A stretch of DNA of 64,000 nt. It comes from an uncultured bacterium. GTDB lineage: Bacteria; Planctomycetota; UBA8108; UBA1146. Location: the NCBI GenBank assembly GCA_913056395.1, contig CAJXMG010000005.1, positions 46,536-110,535 on the forward strand, in the 5' to 3' direction. The translations under genes and the position numbers were made by a program. Under the pieces are notes generated by a model. The model had not been told where the DNA came from. It saw only the letters and a program-made list of their open reading frames with translations, and made no database searches. Shown here piece after piece: positions 8,669-17,682 of this stretch (positions are counted from its first letter, which is position 1; every line of letters starts with the position of its first letter).

Positions 8669-10866
8669 ATCAAAGTCCACTGAACCGCTTTCCTGATTCA
8701 GGAGAATTGCGCAGTTCCATCGACAGGAACCGGGATCTCGCTCTGATCCTGGCATTGGGTGGGATTCTCGTCGCCATTCTGGTTCCCCTCCCTGGTGCTG
8801 TCATGGACGCACTTCTGGGAGTGAACATTGCCGTGTCGGTGTTGATTTTGCTGACGGTGGTCTACCTCAGAGGACCCCTCGAGTTTGCGGCTTTCCCGTC
8901 GATGTTGCTCATCGCCACTCTTTACCGATTGGCTCTCAATATCGCCACCACACGTCTGGTTCTGAGCAAGGCTCAGAATGAAGGCTCGATGGCTGCGGGC
9001 AAGGTGGTCAACTTTTTTGGTGAATTTGTCTCCGGTTCAAACGCCGTCGTCGGATTCATCATCTTTTCTGTTCTGGTGGTCATTCAATTTCTTGTGGTGA
9101 CCAAGGGTGCTTCCCGAATCGCCGAGGTCGCAGCACGCTTCTCCCTCGACAGGATGCCAGGGGCGCAAATGTCCATCGATGCGGATTTGACCGCTGGCAA
9201 CATCAGTGCCTCCGAGGCCCGACTGGCCAGAGAAGACCTTGCTCTCAAGGCAGATTTTTATGGAGCCATGGATGGTGCCAGTAAATTCGTCAGGGGAGAT
9301 GCCATCGCCGCGGTTCTGATCACCACCATCAACATTTTGGGTGGTATCTGCCTCGGTGTTTTCTCTTACGGCATGGGATTCACTGAATCACTTCAGGTTT
9401 TCGCCACTCTGACCATTGGTGACGGTATCGCTACCCAGTTGCCGGCACTTTTCATTAGTGTTGCCGCTGCATTGATGGTGACCCGTGCTTCGTCGCAGGG
9501 ACAAGTGGGGCATGCCCTAGTAGGGCAGGTTTTCGCCAATCCCAGAGCCTTGTTCATCACTGCAGTGATTCTGATTCTTCTGGGATCCTTCGGTTTGTCC
9601 CCCGTTGCATTGGGTGGACTGGCCGTTTGCTTGCTGGCGGTAGCGTTCTTTAAAGGCAGCCGTGGAAATGGCACCGAAGTCTCGGGGGCTGGCGGTCGCA
9701 CACCAGCGCTGGACAGCCGATCTTCGGTGGAGCCCATCGAGAAAGAAATGGCAACGATCTCCTCCGATTCGGAGATTTATCGATACCCCCTCGCCATCGA
9801 GTTCGGGACTGGCCTGTACCCTCTGATTGAACCGGAGGATGGCAAGAAAATCGGAGTGGCAGTGGAGTCGTTGCGTCTGAAGCTCCGCCAGCGCCTGGGA
9901 ATCGATTTGCCGGCGGTCAAAATCGCCACGAATTCAAAGCTGGGCCGTCGTGATTATCAGATCTCCCTGAGGCAGATCATCGCTGGCAGGGGAACAATCG
10001 AGGGTGAGATGAATTTCCTCTGTGAAGGAGGGGGTAGATCTCTTGCCGGTGTGCCTGGAGATCCCGGAACCCATCCGGTCACAGGCCAAAGTGGAAAGTG
10101 GGTCGACAACGAGGAGGCGATCATCCGCAAGGGCCTGGGAAGCCCCTGTGACAGTGGGCAGGAGATTGTTCTGCGCCACTTGGAAGAGGTCGCCATGTCC
10201 CATGCTCCGGATTTGCTGACCCGGTCCGAGGTGCAGATCTTGCTGGATCACCTCCATGCAGGGGCAAAGCCCCTCGCTCAGGAATTGATTCCGGGGGTCT
10301 TCTCTCTGGCGGAATTCCAGAGGGTCCTTCAGGCATTGTTGGCAGAGAGGGTCTCATTGAGAGACCTTGAGAAGGTCCTCGAAGCCCTCGGTGAGGTCGC
10401 CATCGAGTGGCCTGAAGCCAGTCGGAGACCGGTGGAGGCCGTGGTTGAAAAGGTCAGAAACCGGGTTTCCCGGTCGATTTGCGCCCCATTGGCCACTGAT
10501 GGTGGGGTGATCTACGCCGTCACTCTCGCACCGGAGATCGAGCAGAAAATCCACGAAGCCCGGCTTCAGGGGATCCCGGGGGCGGTCCCGGAGTTGGCTC
10601 CGGTGGAACACCGGGCGATTCTTCAGGCGATTCGTGGGCAGCTGGAAAATCTGCTGGCGAGCGGAAAATCTGGAGTGATTTTGTGCACTCCGGAGCTGAG
10701 AAGTTCCATCCAGAAGTTATTGGAGAAGGAAGTGCCAACGGCCGCTGTCCTCTCCTACAATGAAGTCGCTCACGGGTTCACCGTGAAATCCGGGGGGATT
10801 GCGAGTGTTGATTTCTGCTCAGCAGATTCTTCGCTCACAGGGGAAAGGGAAGCATCCTTTGAATGA
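8665..10866 (+). CDS. flhA: Flagellar export gate protein FlhA
   Basis: FlhA forms the nonameric export-gate ring that receives substrates and uses the proton motive force. The 733-residue product has about eight N-terminal membrane helices, including the highly conserved FHIPEP region (ATLYRLALNIATTRLVLS, then AARFSLDRMPGAQMSIDAD and ADFYGAMDGASKFVRGDA), and a large cytoplasmic domain from about residue 370. It is slightly longer than typical (about 690-700); the extra length sits in the linker and in the cytoplasmic domain around a Gly-rich segment near residues 450-490. It overlaps flhB, and flhF starts inside its last codons. Confidence 0.97.
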   Translation: MNQSPLNRFPDSGELRSSIDRNRDLALILALGGILVAILVPLPGAVMDALLGVNIAVSVLILLTVVYLRGPLEFAAFPSMLLIATLYRLALNIATTRLVLSKAQNEGSMAAGKVVNFFGEFVSGSNAVVGFIIFSVLVVIQFLVVTKGASRIAEVAARFSLDRMPGAQMSIDADLTAGNISASEARLAREDLALKADFYGAMDGASKFVRGDAIAAVLITTINILGGICLGVFSYGMGFTESLQVFATLTIGDGIATQLPALFISVAAALMVTRASSQGQVGHALVGQVFANPRALFITAVILILLGSFGLSPVALGGLAVCLLAVAFFKGSRGNGTEVSGAGGRTPALDSRSSVEPIEKEMATISSDSEIYRYPLAIEFGTGLYPLIEPEDGKKIGVAVESLRLKLRQRLGIDLPAVKIATNSKLGRRDYQISLRQIIAGRGTIEGEMNFLCEGGGRSLAGVPGDPGTHPVTGQSGKWVDNEEAIIRKGLGSPCDSGQEIVLRHLEEVAMSHAPDLLTRSEVQILLDHLHAGAKPLAQELIPGVFSLAEFQRVLQALLAERVSLRDLEKVLEALGEVAIEWPEASRRPVEAVVEKVRNRVSRSICAPLATDGGVIYAVTLAPEIEQKIHEARLQGIPGAVPELAPVEHRAILQAIRGQLENLLASGKSGVILCTPELRSSIQKLLEKEVPTAAVLSYNEVAHGFTVKSGGIASVDFCSADSSLTGEREASFE

Positions 10867-12502
10867 CTTTAACGACTTGGTCGATGCGGAGCACACCCGC
10901 GTCGTGGCACCTGACTACGCCACCGCTGTTCGTATCCTGCAGGAAAGATTTGGCAGCGACTGGACCGTCGTTCACTCACGCAAAGTTCGCCGTCCAGGGA
11001 TTCTGGGTTGGATCGGTCTCTCTGATGTTGTGGTGATCGTCAGAACCCAAAAATCGAGTAACGATATTCTGACGACGCCAATTCAGCTGGACGCTGCGAT
11101 CGAGGAAAAGATTCCTGTTCTGGCCGGGGATTTCTCCAGCGAGGAAATGGAATCCACGGTGCCTGAGTCGGAGGTTTCCAATCCGGAACCTCTGGTATCA
11201 CTGAATTCCATCGACGTCGTGGATGCTCCGACGTTGACTTCAGCGATGGAAACAGAATTGGTCGCCGGGGTGAATGAGGAAATGACGAATCCAACTGTTT
11301 CGGTTTCCGAGTCTGATGTGTTCGCTTCCGCAGATCAGAACACTGAAGCTTCTTTCGGTGAGTCGGTGAATCAGGACTCCAACACCAGTCAGCCTACTTC
11401 GACAGACTCCGTAACTCTGAATACAGAAGTGAAGGAGCAGGAAGGGTTTAACCCGATTGCTTCCGTGAAAGAGCAGGGCACTGTGAGCCACGAATCCTTT
11501 AACTCTCTTTCAGCAAGACTGGAAGATTCCAAGCAACGCATCGCGGAAGAGTTGAGAGCCTTCAATTCTGCCTCACCCTTCCACAGAGCACCGGACCCGT
11601 GGCAAACATCCAGCGAGGGATCGACGGGAACGACTTCAGATGTGGTCGGAATAGCTTCCTTCTCTGAAGAAACTGCCGCTGAGAAGAGCGTCTTTGATGA
11701 TCCGCTGTTCCTTGGCAAAGTCTCCACGGTGCTGGAGAGATGCGGATTTTCTGCCAATGCATGTCGGGAAATCAAAAATGCAGTCAGCAGCGCCAATGTT
11801 CCTGACAATCTGGATGAGGCCGCTCTCGACACCCTGATCGAAAATCGTGTCGGCGCCTGTGTCATGGGCCGCATTCCTCAAGCAGGCGGAATCTCGTTGG
11901 CAAACACCGCTGGCAAGACCCGTTTTGTTGCATTGGTGGGGCCGACCGGTGTCGGAAAAACGACAACTCTTGCCAAGCTCGCCGCCTATTTCCATGTGGT
12001 GGAAAAGAAAAAGGTGGGTTTGATTACCCTCGACTCCTACCGCTTGGGAGCCATCGAGCAACTTCGCCGTTTTGCAGACATCATAGGTCTCAATTTCAAG
12101 ACGGTCGATCAGCCAGAAAAGGTTCGCGAGGAAATCGAGTCATTCAGCAAATATGACATCGTGTTCATCGACACTGCGGGGCGCAGCCAAAAAGACGTCG
12201 ATCGCCTGAGAGAGGTGAGAGACTGCTTGTCCAATGTCAACGATCTTGAGATTCACCTCTGTCTTTCTCTGGGAGCCGCACCTGAAGCTCTCATGGCCAC
12301 TGCGGATGCATTCCGGATCGTCGGCTACGACCATGTGATTCTTACCAAACGCGATGAGTCCTACAGCAAGGGTTTCCTTTGGGATCTCTTCGGGGTCATG
12401 CAGAAACCGATCTCCTATGTCACCTGCGGACAGGAAGTTCCGGAAGATTTCGATGCCGCCTCCCGTGAGGAGATTCGCGACATGATCCTCGGAGTTGAAT
12501 GA
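10859..12502 (+). CDS. flhF: Flagellar SRP-like GTPase FlhF
   Basis: FlhF is an SRP-family GTPase that sets flagellar site and number together with FlhG. The C-terminal NG domain is clear: GPTGVGKTTTLAKLAAYF near residue 361, LITLDSYRLGAIEQL, and FIDTAGRSQKD. The start is taken as the TTG at 10859, preceded by AAAGGGAAG and giving a FlhF-like N-terminus (RVVAPDYATAVRILQERFG). An upstream in-frame ATG at 10799 would add 20 residues but overlaps flhA by 68 bases. Between the N-terminal B domain and the GTPase lies an unusually long acidic, Ser/Thr/Glu-rich linker of roughly 150-200 residues. The end overlaps flhG (ATGA). Confidence 0.93.
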   Translation: MNDFNDLVDAEHTRVVAPDYATAVRILQERFGSDWTVVHSRKVRRPGILGWIGLSDVVVIVRTQKSSNDILTTPIQLDAAIEEKIPVLAGDFSSEEMESTVPESEVSNPEPLVSLNSIDVVDAPTLTSAMETELVAGVNEEMTNPTVSVSESDVFASADQNTEASFGESVNQDSNTSQPTSTDSVTLNTEVKEQEGFNPIASVKEQGTVSHESFNSLSARLEDSKQRIAEELRAFNSASPFHRAPDPWQTSSEGSTGTTSDVVGIASFSEETAAEKSVFDDPLFLGKVSTVLERCGFSANACREIKNAVSSANVPDNLDEAALDTLIENRVGACVMGRIPQAGGISLANTAGKTRFVALVGPTGVGKTTTLAKLAAYFHVVEKKKVGLITLDSYRLGAIEQLRRFADIIGLNFKTVDQPEKVREEIESFSKYDIVFIDTAGRSQKDVDRLREVRDCLSNVNDLEIHLCLSLGAAPEALMATADAFRIVGYDHVILTKRDESYSKGFLWDLFGVMQKPISYVTCGQEVPEDFDAASREEIRDMILGVE

Positions 12503-13374
12503 GGGATCAGGCGTGGAAACTTCGATCGCTACTGGCTGAGAGCCCCACTCGTTTGAATGGCGGGGGAAGGGTTCTCGCCGTGACCAGCGGCAAGGGAGGA
12601 GTGGGGAAGACCAACGTCTCTGTTGGTCTTGCCTTGAGTGCTGCCCGCTCCGGCCTTTCCACCGTACTGATAGATGGAGATCTGGGACTCGCCAACATAG
12701 ATGTCATTCTCGATATTCACTCAGAGAAAAATCTGGGTCATTTGGTCGAGGGTGAAGCTCAGTTGAGGGAAATCCTGGTAACAGGTCCAGAAGGGATCCG
12801 TATCCTTCCGGGTGCCAGCGGATTGACCCAGGTTGCGGATATGGGTCACACCAGACAGCAACGGCTTCTCGATGCCATGGGTGAATTGGTACACAGCCAT
12901 GAGCTGGTGATCATCGATACCGGTGCCGGAATCTCAAGATCTGTGATTGACCTGTGTCAGGCCGCGGGAGAGGTGTTGGTGGTGACCACACCTGAACCGA
13001 CAGCAGTGGTTGATGCGTATGCCATGCTCAAGGTTTTCTCGTGTGATGTTCCGACACCCAAGTGTTGGTTGACCGTCAATCAGGCCCAATCCAGGGGCGA
13101 AGCCCAGCAAGTCGCATCCAGGATCACTGCTCTGGCCAACAAGTTCCTGTCTCTCGAGGTCGAAAATGCCGGATCAGTTTTGTTTGATCCGCGTGTGTCG
13201 GCTTCTGTGAGAAAAAGACAGCACTTCACGAGGGCCTATCCCGCCTCACCGGCCTCAAGGAGTATCCGCGAATTAGCCTCTACGTTGGGGGTTCAGAAGG
13301 TTCAGGAATCCAGAGGTGGATTCCTCAATCGACTGAAAGAGGTATTTGTGGGGGATATCGGAGGGGCCCGATAG
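12499..13374 (+). CDS. flhG: MinD-like ATPase FlhG (FleN/YlxH)
   Basis: FlhG is a MinD/ParA-type ATPase that partners FlhF to limit flagellar number and helps C-ring assembly. The 291 residues show the deviant Walker A motif SGKGGVGKTNVSVGLA near 30-45, VLIDGDLGLANID (Walker A' region) and VIIDTGAGIS. The N-terminus (QAWKLRSLLAES) fits the short helix that contacts FlhF in this family. It overlaps flhF by four bases. A 164-base leader separates it from the sigma factor gene. Confidence 0.94.
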   Translation: MRDQAWKLRSLLAESPTRLNGGGRVLAVTSGKGGVGKTNVSVGLALSAARSGLSTVLIDGDLGLANIDVILDIHSEKNLGHLVEGEAQLREILVTGPEGIRILPGASGLTQVADMGHTRQQRLLDAMGELVHSHELVIIDTGAGISRSVIDLCQAAGEVLVVTTPEPTAVVDAYAMLKVFSCDVPTPKCWLTVNQAQSRGEAQQVASRITALANKFLSLEVENAGSVLFDPRVSASVRKRQHFTRAYPASPASRSIRELASTLGVQKVQESRGGFLNRLKEVFVGDIGGAR

Positions 13375-13538
13375 CGTTGTCATTAAAGGAGTGACGAATG
13401 TCATTCCTGAAGTGAGGGTGTGCAGCAATGTTTCGGGTCCGTGATTTGCCTTAAGTGAGCGGGACTTGAGTCAGGGGGAAGCTGGTTCATGACGAGTATT
13501 CCCAACGAGACTGAAGTGTAGAAGAACAGGAGAACGAA
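13375..13538 (+). other. Leader between flhG and fliA with two minute ORFs
   Basis: No full gene fits here. Two tiny open frames each have a purine-rich site ahead: 13398-13415 (a five-residue frame after AAAGGAGTG) and 13489-13521 (a ten-residue frame after AGGGGGAAG). The first start lies in a GAATG/CATTC inverted repeat. They could be leader peptides controlling fliA or chance; no terminator or promoter was recognised. Confidence 0.25.
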
Positions 13539-14384
13539 TTGGCTCAGGCCGGAAAAGACACCACCCAGAAAGATTTCCCGGGCACTCATTCCCTGGTCGG
13601 CAAGACCCGGTTGAGCGATGACCCCGAACTTGAGCGCAAATGGATCCACTACAAAGAGACCCAGAACAGTGATTTGAAAAATGATTTGCTGGAGAGGTAC
13701 CTTCCCATCGTTCGTTACGCTGCGGACCGTTTGCACAGAAAACTTCCCCAACAGGTGGATGTGGATGACCTCTACGGTGCAGGTGTATTTGGTTTGATGG
13801 ACGCGATCGAGAATTATGACCTCGAGCGGGGTGTCAAGTTTGAGACCTACTGCAACACCCGCGTGAATGGATCGATCATCGATTCTCTGCGTGCTCAGGA
13901 TTGGGTTCCAAGACTGGTGCGCAGTACGGCCAATCGTCTGGAGAAAGCCTGGAAAGAGTTGGAGCTGGAATCGGGGCGAGAGCCGACCGATCTTGAGATG
14001 GCTCATCATCTTGGAGTGACGGAAGAAGAATACGAGCAACTTCAGCGCGAAGCTTCGGCGGCTTCCATCGTTTCATTGACAGACCATGTCTCTGACGAAA
14101 CTGATTCCCGATCACTTCGCAAAATAGATATGCTCAATGATGCAAAAACTCCAGCGCCGGAATCCAATCTGCAGATGGAAACCATCATGCAGGCTCTGAA
14201 TGAGAAGCTGGATGAACGTGAGCGGCAGATTTTCATTCGCTATTACTGGAATGGTGAGACGATGAAGGAGATCGGTGAGCGATTAGGCCTCTCCGAATCC
14301 CGGGTTTGCCAACTCCACTCGAGAACCGTACTCAAGCTGAGGCAACTTTTCGGTCACCGAGCGGAAGATTTCGCGACCGATTGA
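13539..14384 (+). CDS. fliA: Flagellar RNA polymerase sigma factor (FliA/WhiG type, sigma-28)
   Basis: This 281-residue protein is a sigma-70 family factor of the FliA/WhiG/SigD group, which directs late flagellar gene transcription. Region 2 includes LLERYLPIVRYAADRLHR and DLYGAGVFGLMDAIENYDLE, then FETYCNTRVNGSIIDSLRAQ, the FliA-type 'RGAIxDxLRxxDWVPR' pattern. Region 4 contains KEIGERLGLSESRVCQLH as the helix-turn-helix. The TTG start is supported by AGGAGA seven bases upstream. It follows flhF-flhG, a common arrangement. No anti-sigma factor flgM is seen in the window. Confidence 0.94.
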   Translation: MAQAGKDTTQKDFPGTHSLVGKTRLSDDPELERKWIHYKETQNSDLKNDLLERYLPIVRYAADRLHRKLPQQVDVDDLYGAGVFGLMDAIENYDLERGVKFETYCNTRVNGSIIDSLRAQDWVPRLVRSTANRLEKAWKELELESGREPTDLEMAHHLGVTEEEYEQLQREASAASIVSLTDHVSDETDSRSLRKIDMLNDAKTPAPESNLQMETIMQALNEKLDERERQIFIRYYWNGETMKEIGERLGLSESRVCQLHSRTVLKLRQLFGHRAEDFATD

Positions 14385-14446
14385 TCATTTTTCGACTCTG
14401 AAATACCATTCGGTGTACTTAACGTGCCCTCACAGGGAAGTGCCGA

Positions 14447-16324
14447 ATGATCGATCCAAAAATGCCACCGGAAGACGAGCCGCATATTGATGGTGAGGCT
14501 CAAGGCTCTGATTCTAAGTCTGGAAACGATGAAGAGGCGAACGGGCTTTTGCGTGGCATAGCATGGATTATGCTGGCTCCCGTCATTTTCCTGAAAGAGC
14601 TCCTCCACGGGCTCGGGTTCTATCTGGCCATTTTTCTGGTTGCTTTATCTCTCGGTCAATATCTCCCTAAAGCGTTCGAACTGATCTCTTTTCCCCATCA
14701 GTTGAGATATGGGGAAGCGGTGGTCGTGGATCAGGTCCGCAGAGTTTCCGAAGACCCGGGGCTTTACCCGCCGATTGGTGCTGAACCGTGGCTTTTTGAC
14801 CAATACGCCCCAGGTTACCCGGTATTGGTCAGCCTCTTTCAACCGCTGTTTGATTCTCCCTACGAAGCTGGGAGATGGATCTCCCTTCTCTTCACCATGC
14901 TCGCGGCAATCTTTTTGGCGCTCTGGGTTAAATCGACCGGCGACTTCTCCCTCGATCAATCAAAGAAAATTGCAGAAGAAAAAAGGGGACAGTACCTACC
15001 CAGGACTGCCGCTCTCATGGCAATTGCCGGCGTGTTTTCCCTGCTGGAGTTCATTCAATTTGGTTATCTGATGCGAATCGATGCGATGGCATTGGGACTG
15101 ACGGTCGCTGGTGCATGGTTGACCTTGGGAGTTGCCCCGCGCTGGCGCTGGCTGGGGGCAGCTTGTTTCTTTTTGGCGGTCTATACCCGACAGACGATGC
15201 TGGCGATGATTCTCCTGACCTATGCCGAGCTTTATCTCCGTGAGGGCAAAGTGGCGTTTCGCTGGGGGAGCGGCCTTCTTGCGGCAGGACTGCTCTTCTT
15301 TGTCGGCCTGAACATCTCCACCGATGGCGGCTTTTATCGCCATGCGGTCGCTTCAAACCTGTTTCCCATGAATTGGGAATACGGAATCAAAAAGTATCTG
15401 GGTTCTTTTCCCCAATGGAAGACTCCCGTCTTTTTGGCGATGTACATGGCGCTGTTTCTTCACTTGCGAGCGGTTCCCCGATACCGGGCGATGGCGTGGA
15501 CTTTGTTGACAGGAATGGTCTCGCTGACGCTACCGGTGTTTTGGAGTTCATTCAGTAGTGGGACGATGACAGAAGATGATCTCGGCTTTTTGTTGGGGGC
15601 ACACGGGGTTCTGGTGTTTACCAGTCTCGCCCTGGTCATCCTGCGCCCATCCACCGCAGGAGCCTTCGACGGAGTTCGATCTTTGGCGATCCTCGGTTTT
15701 ACCTTGCTGATTGCCAGAGATGGATCAGATCTGAATTATCTTTTTGAACCCACGCTGTTGATGTTGCTGATTCCACTGCAGTACATCTTGCGGCAAGAAG
15801 AAGAGAAAGATTGGTTCAAGGGGACAATCCTGTTGCTGGTCATATTGCAGGTATTGGTTGGTGTTTATCGCAGTGGGAAGATCACCGAGTTCAATCCGGA
15901 ACGATTGGAAGAGATGGCAGAGCGAACTCGTGTGACCAAGAGACTGAACGAGATTGAAGGGCCAATTCTCAGTGAGGAGCCCTGGGTGCTGGTCGAATCG
16001 GGGCGGCCTCTGGTTATCGAGCCTTATACCGCGAGACAGATGTACGAATCTGATGTGTGGGATGCCAATGACCTTCGAAAAGCCATCGAAGAGGGTAAAT
16101 ATCCCGCTGTGATTCGATCGAAACAAAGGGTGTATGCGGGCATCGACCCAAACACAGGGCGGCCCTACTTTGGTCCATGGACGTACAACAGTGTGAGATC
16201 CTTCCCCAGAAAAATTCAGGATATTCTCGATCGCCATTATGTCGCGTTGGAGCGATCCGAGTTTGTCGAAAAGGTCACCGATTATTATTTGGAGGGGCGC
16301 CAAATCTGGGTGCCGCGCCGATAG
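14447..16324 (+). CDS. Polytopic membrane protein, GT-C glycosyltransferase-like
   Basis: The 625-residue product has an acidic, hydrophilic N-terminus of about 40 residues, then about ten to twelve membrane segments, and a soluble tail after about residue 470. The first extracytoplasmic loop contains YGEAVVVDQVRR and PWLFDQYAPGYPVL, the layout of dolichol-phosphate-mannose-dependent (GT-C/ArnT-like) transferases, where a loop after the first helix carries acidic catalytic residues. RIDAMALGL and YTRQTMLAM also fit that group. No substrate can be named. It is the last rightward gene before the convergent selenium block. Confidence 0.55.
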   Translation: MIDPKMPPEDEPHIDGEAQGSDSKSGNDEEANGLLRGIAWIMLAPVIFLKELLHGLGFYLAIFLVALSLGQYLPKAFELISFPHQLRYGEAVVVDQVRRVSEDPGLYPPIGAEPWLFDQYAPGYPVLVSLFQPLFDSPYEAGRWISLLFTMLAAIFLALWVKSTGDFSLDQSKKIAEEKRGQYLPRTAALMAIAGVFSLLEFIQFGYLMRIDAMALGLTVAGAWLTLGVAPRWRWLGAACFFLAVYTRQTMLAMILLTYAELYLREGKVAFRWGSGLLAAGLLFFVGLNISTDGGFYRHAVASNLFPMNWEYGIKKYLGSFPQWKTPVFLAMYMALFLHLRAVPRYRAMAWTLLTGMVSLTLPVFWSSFSSGTMTEDDLGFLLGAHGVLVFTSLALVILRPSTAGAFDGVRSLAILGFTLLIARDGSDLNYLFEPTLLMLLIPLQYILRQEEEKDWFKGTILLLVILQVLVGVYRSGKITEFNPERLEEMAERTRVTKRLNEIEGPILSEEPWVLVESGRPLVIEPYTARQMYESDVWDANDLRKAIEEGKYPAVIRSKQRVYAGIDPNTGRPYFGPWTYNSVRSFPRKIQDILDRHYVALERSEFVEKVTDYYLEGRQIWVPRR

Positions 16325-16345
16325 AGGCGCCTACCGAAGAAAACT

Positions 16346-16443
16346 TGGCGGGGGTGCATCGGAATCGAACCGACCTACGACGTTGTTCGCGCCGCACCAT
16401 GGATTTGAAGTCCAGGAGGCCCACCAGGTACCCATTCACCCCC
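16346..16443 (-). tRNA. selC: tRNA-Sec (anticodon UCA)
   Basis: The 98-base gene, with encoded CCA, reads UCA in the anticodon loop (CUUCAAA). The acceptor starts GGGGGUGA and pairs with GCACCCCC over seven pairs plus one A/G mismatch. The T loop is UUCGAUU on a 5-pair stem. A long variable arm forms seven pairs (UGCGGCG with CGUCGUA), as expected for selenocysteine tRNA rather than a normal suppressor. The anticodon stem has one C/U mismatch at its base. It lies downstream of selD on the same strand, forming a selA-selD-selC order. This directly supports UGA decoding as Sec in this genome. Confidence 0.95.
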
Positions 16444-16476
16444 TGAGTGGAAACAAGAGTGTGGCCACTCAGCAAC

Positions 16477-16514
16477 GATTTGGCAAGAACCCCTGCGGGG
16501 GAACTTGCCAAATC
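16477..16514 (-). repeat. Perfect-arm hairpin between selD and selC
   Basis: GATTTGGCAAG and CTTGCCAAATC pair over 11 bases, followed by an A/A, A/A mismatch and four further C-G pairs closing a TGCG loop. It sits between the selD stop and the tRNA-Sec 5' end. There is no T-tract on the minus strand directly after it, so it may be an RNA processing or stability element rather than a simple terminator. Confidence 0.6.
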
Positions 16515-16540
16515 CTGCTCAAACACCTTTTTTGAAGGAC

Positions 16541-17593
16541 TCAGGAGCGAATATGAACCGTGGGAGTCGGTGAAGCCGCCACGACCTCTCCGATGACGGC
16601 ATACTCTGAAACATTCGCCGCTTTCAAACTGTCTCTGAGTGCTTCGACCTCACTCGCAGAAACCGACAGCAACAATCCACCGGAGGTTTCTGAATCGAGA
16701 CACAGGGAGACGAGGGAGTCTTCGATGCCATCTTCCACTGCCAGCTTTTCACCGAGGTGCTGGCGATTGCGAACAGAGCCTCCAGAGCAGAATCCTGCTT
16801 TGGCCAAATCTGCAACACCGGGGAGGAGTGGCAACGCTCCGGCAGAGATCACCAGGTCGACACCACTCGCCAAAGCCATTTCGGAGCCATGGCCAGCCAA
16901 GCCGAAGCCGGTCACATCGGTTGCGGATTGAACCTGATGTTCGAGAGCCAGTCGTGCAGCTGTGGCGTTCAGAGTTGCCATCGATTGGGAAGCCGCAGCG
17001 ACGATATCGCTGTCCACTTCCGATTTGTTGAGGGCAGTACTGACAGTTCCGGTTCCGAGCCCTTTGGTGAGAACGAGCACATCTCCCTCGCGGGCCCCGC
17101 CATTGGTCAGCATGTGATCGGGGTTGATGGTACCTGTGACTGCCAGACCGTATTTGATTTCTGCATCGCGGACACTGTGTCCACCGAGGAGAGCACACTG
17201 TGCTTCTTCCATTTTCTCAGCACCACCGGCGAGTATCTCGCCAAGGATGGAGACGGGCAGATCGGCCGGGAAACCGACAATATTGAGTGCGCTCAGTGGA
17301 CTGCCACCCATGGCGAAGATGTCCGAAAGGCTGTTGGCCGCAGCAATACGACCAAACTCCCGGGGGTCGTCGACGATGGGAGGAAAGAAGTCTACGGTTT
17401 GCACGATGGCACGATCGGACCCGGGAATACGGATTACACCCGCATCATCGAGTGTGTCCGGTCCATGAAGAACTTCTTCACGGGTGGGCATCGAAAGATT
17501 GGAGAGGACCTCGACCAGATCCCCGGGTGAGAGCTTGGCCGCTCAGCCCGCACAGGACGCGTAGTTGGTCAGTCGAATTGGTTCGTCAGACAT
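16541..17593 (-). CDS. selD: Selenide, water dikinase SelD, itself a selenoprotein (in-frame UGA)
   Basis: SelD makes selenophosphate, the selenium donor for Sec-tRNA, from selenide and ATP. The gene starts at an ATG at 17593 with AGGAG seven bases upstream. It runs in frame through TGA at 17545-17543 to give 350 residues, the normal family length. The N-terminus reads SDEPIRLTNYASCAG-Sec-AAK, placing Sec at residue 17 and Lys at residue 20, the positions of catalytic Cys17 and Lys20 in E. coli SelD. Stopping at UGA or starting at the next ATG (17491) would remove the catalytic site. Downstream motifs such as TVDFFPPIVDDPREFGRIAA and VTGFGLAGH are typical. It lies 89 bases after selA and upstream of selC. 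Confidence 0.96.
17504..17524 (-). promoter_or_regulatory. Bacterial SECIS-like hairpin in selD
   Basis: Eighteen bases after the UGA codon, GGGGAUCU pairs with AGGUCCUC (eight pairs, two of them G-U) around a GGUCG loop. The loop lies 26 bases from the UGA and begins with guanines, as in bacterial SECIS elements bound by SelB. The hairpin is inside the coding sequence, so it also encodes protein. Confidence 0.75.
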
Positions 17594-17682
17594 GGTGCTC
17601 TCCTCTCTGGAAGTGGAAAGATCCCCCGCTGATCCGGCAAGGTCAAGAGCAAGTCGACCGTCGGGCTGCAGATCGGGAGCGA

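Noticed and set aside
16541..17491. selD starting at the ATG at 17491 as a 316-residue protein
   Set aside because: It would lack the catalytic N-terminus; the frame continues upstream through a UGA with a good ribosome site and SelD homology.
16757..17530. 257-residue open frame antisense to selD
   Set aside because: It lies wholly opposite a well-supported gene and shows no family motifs.
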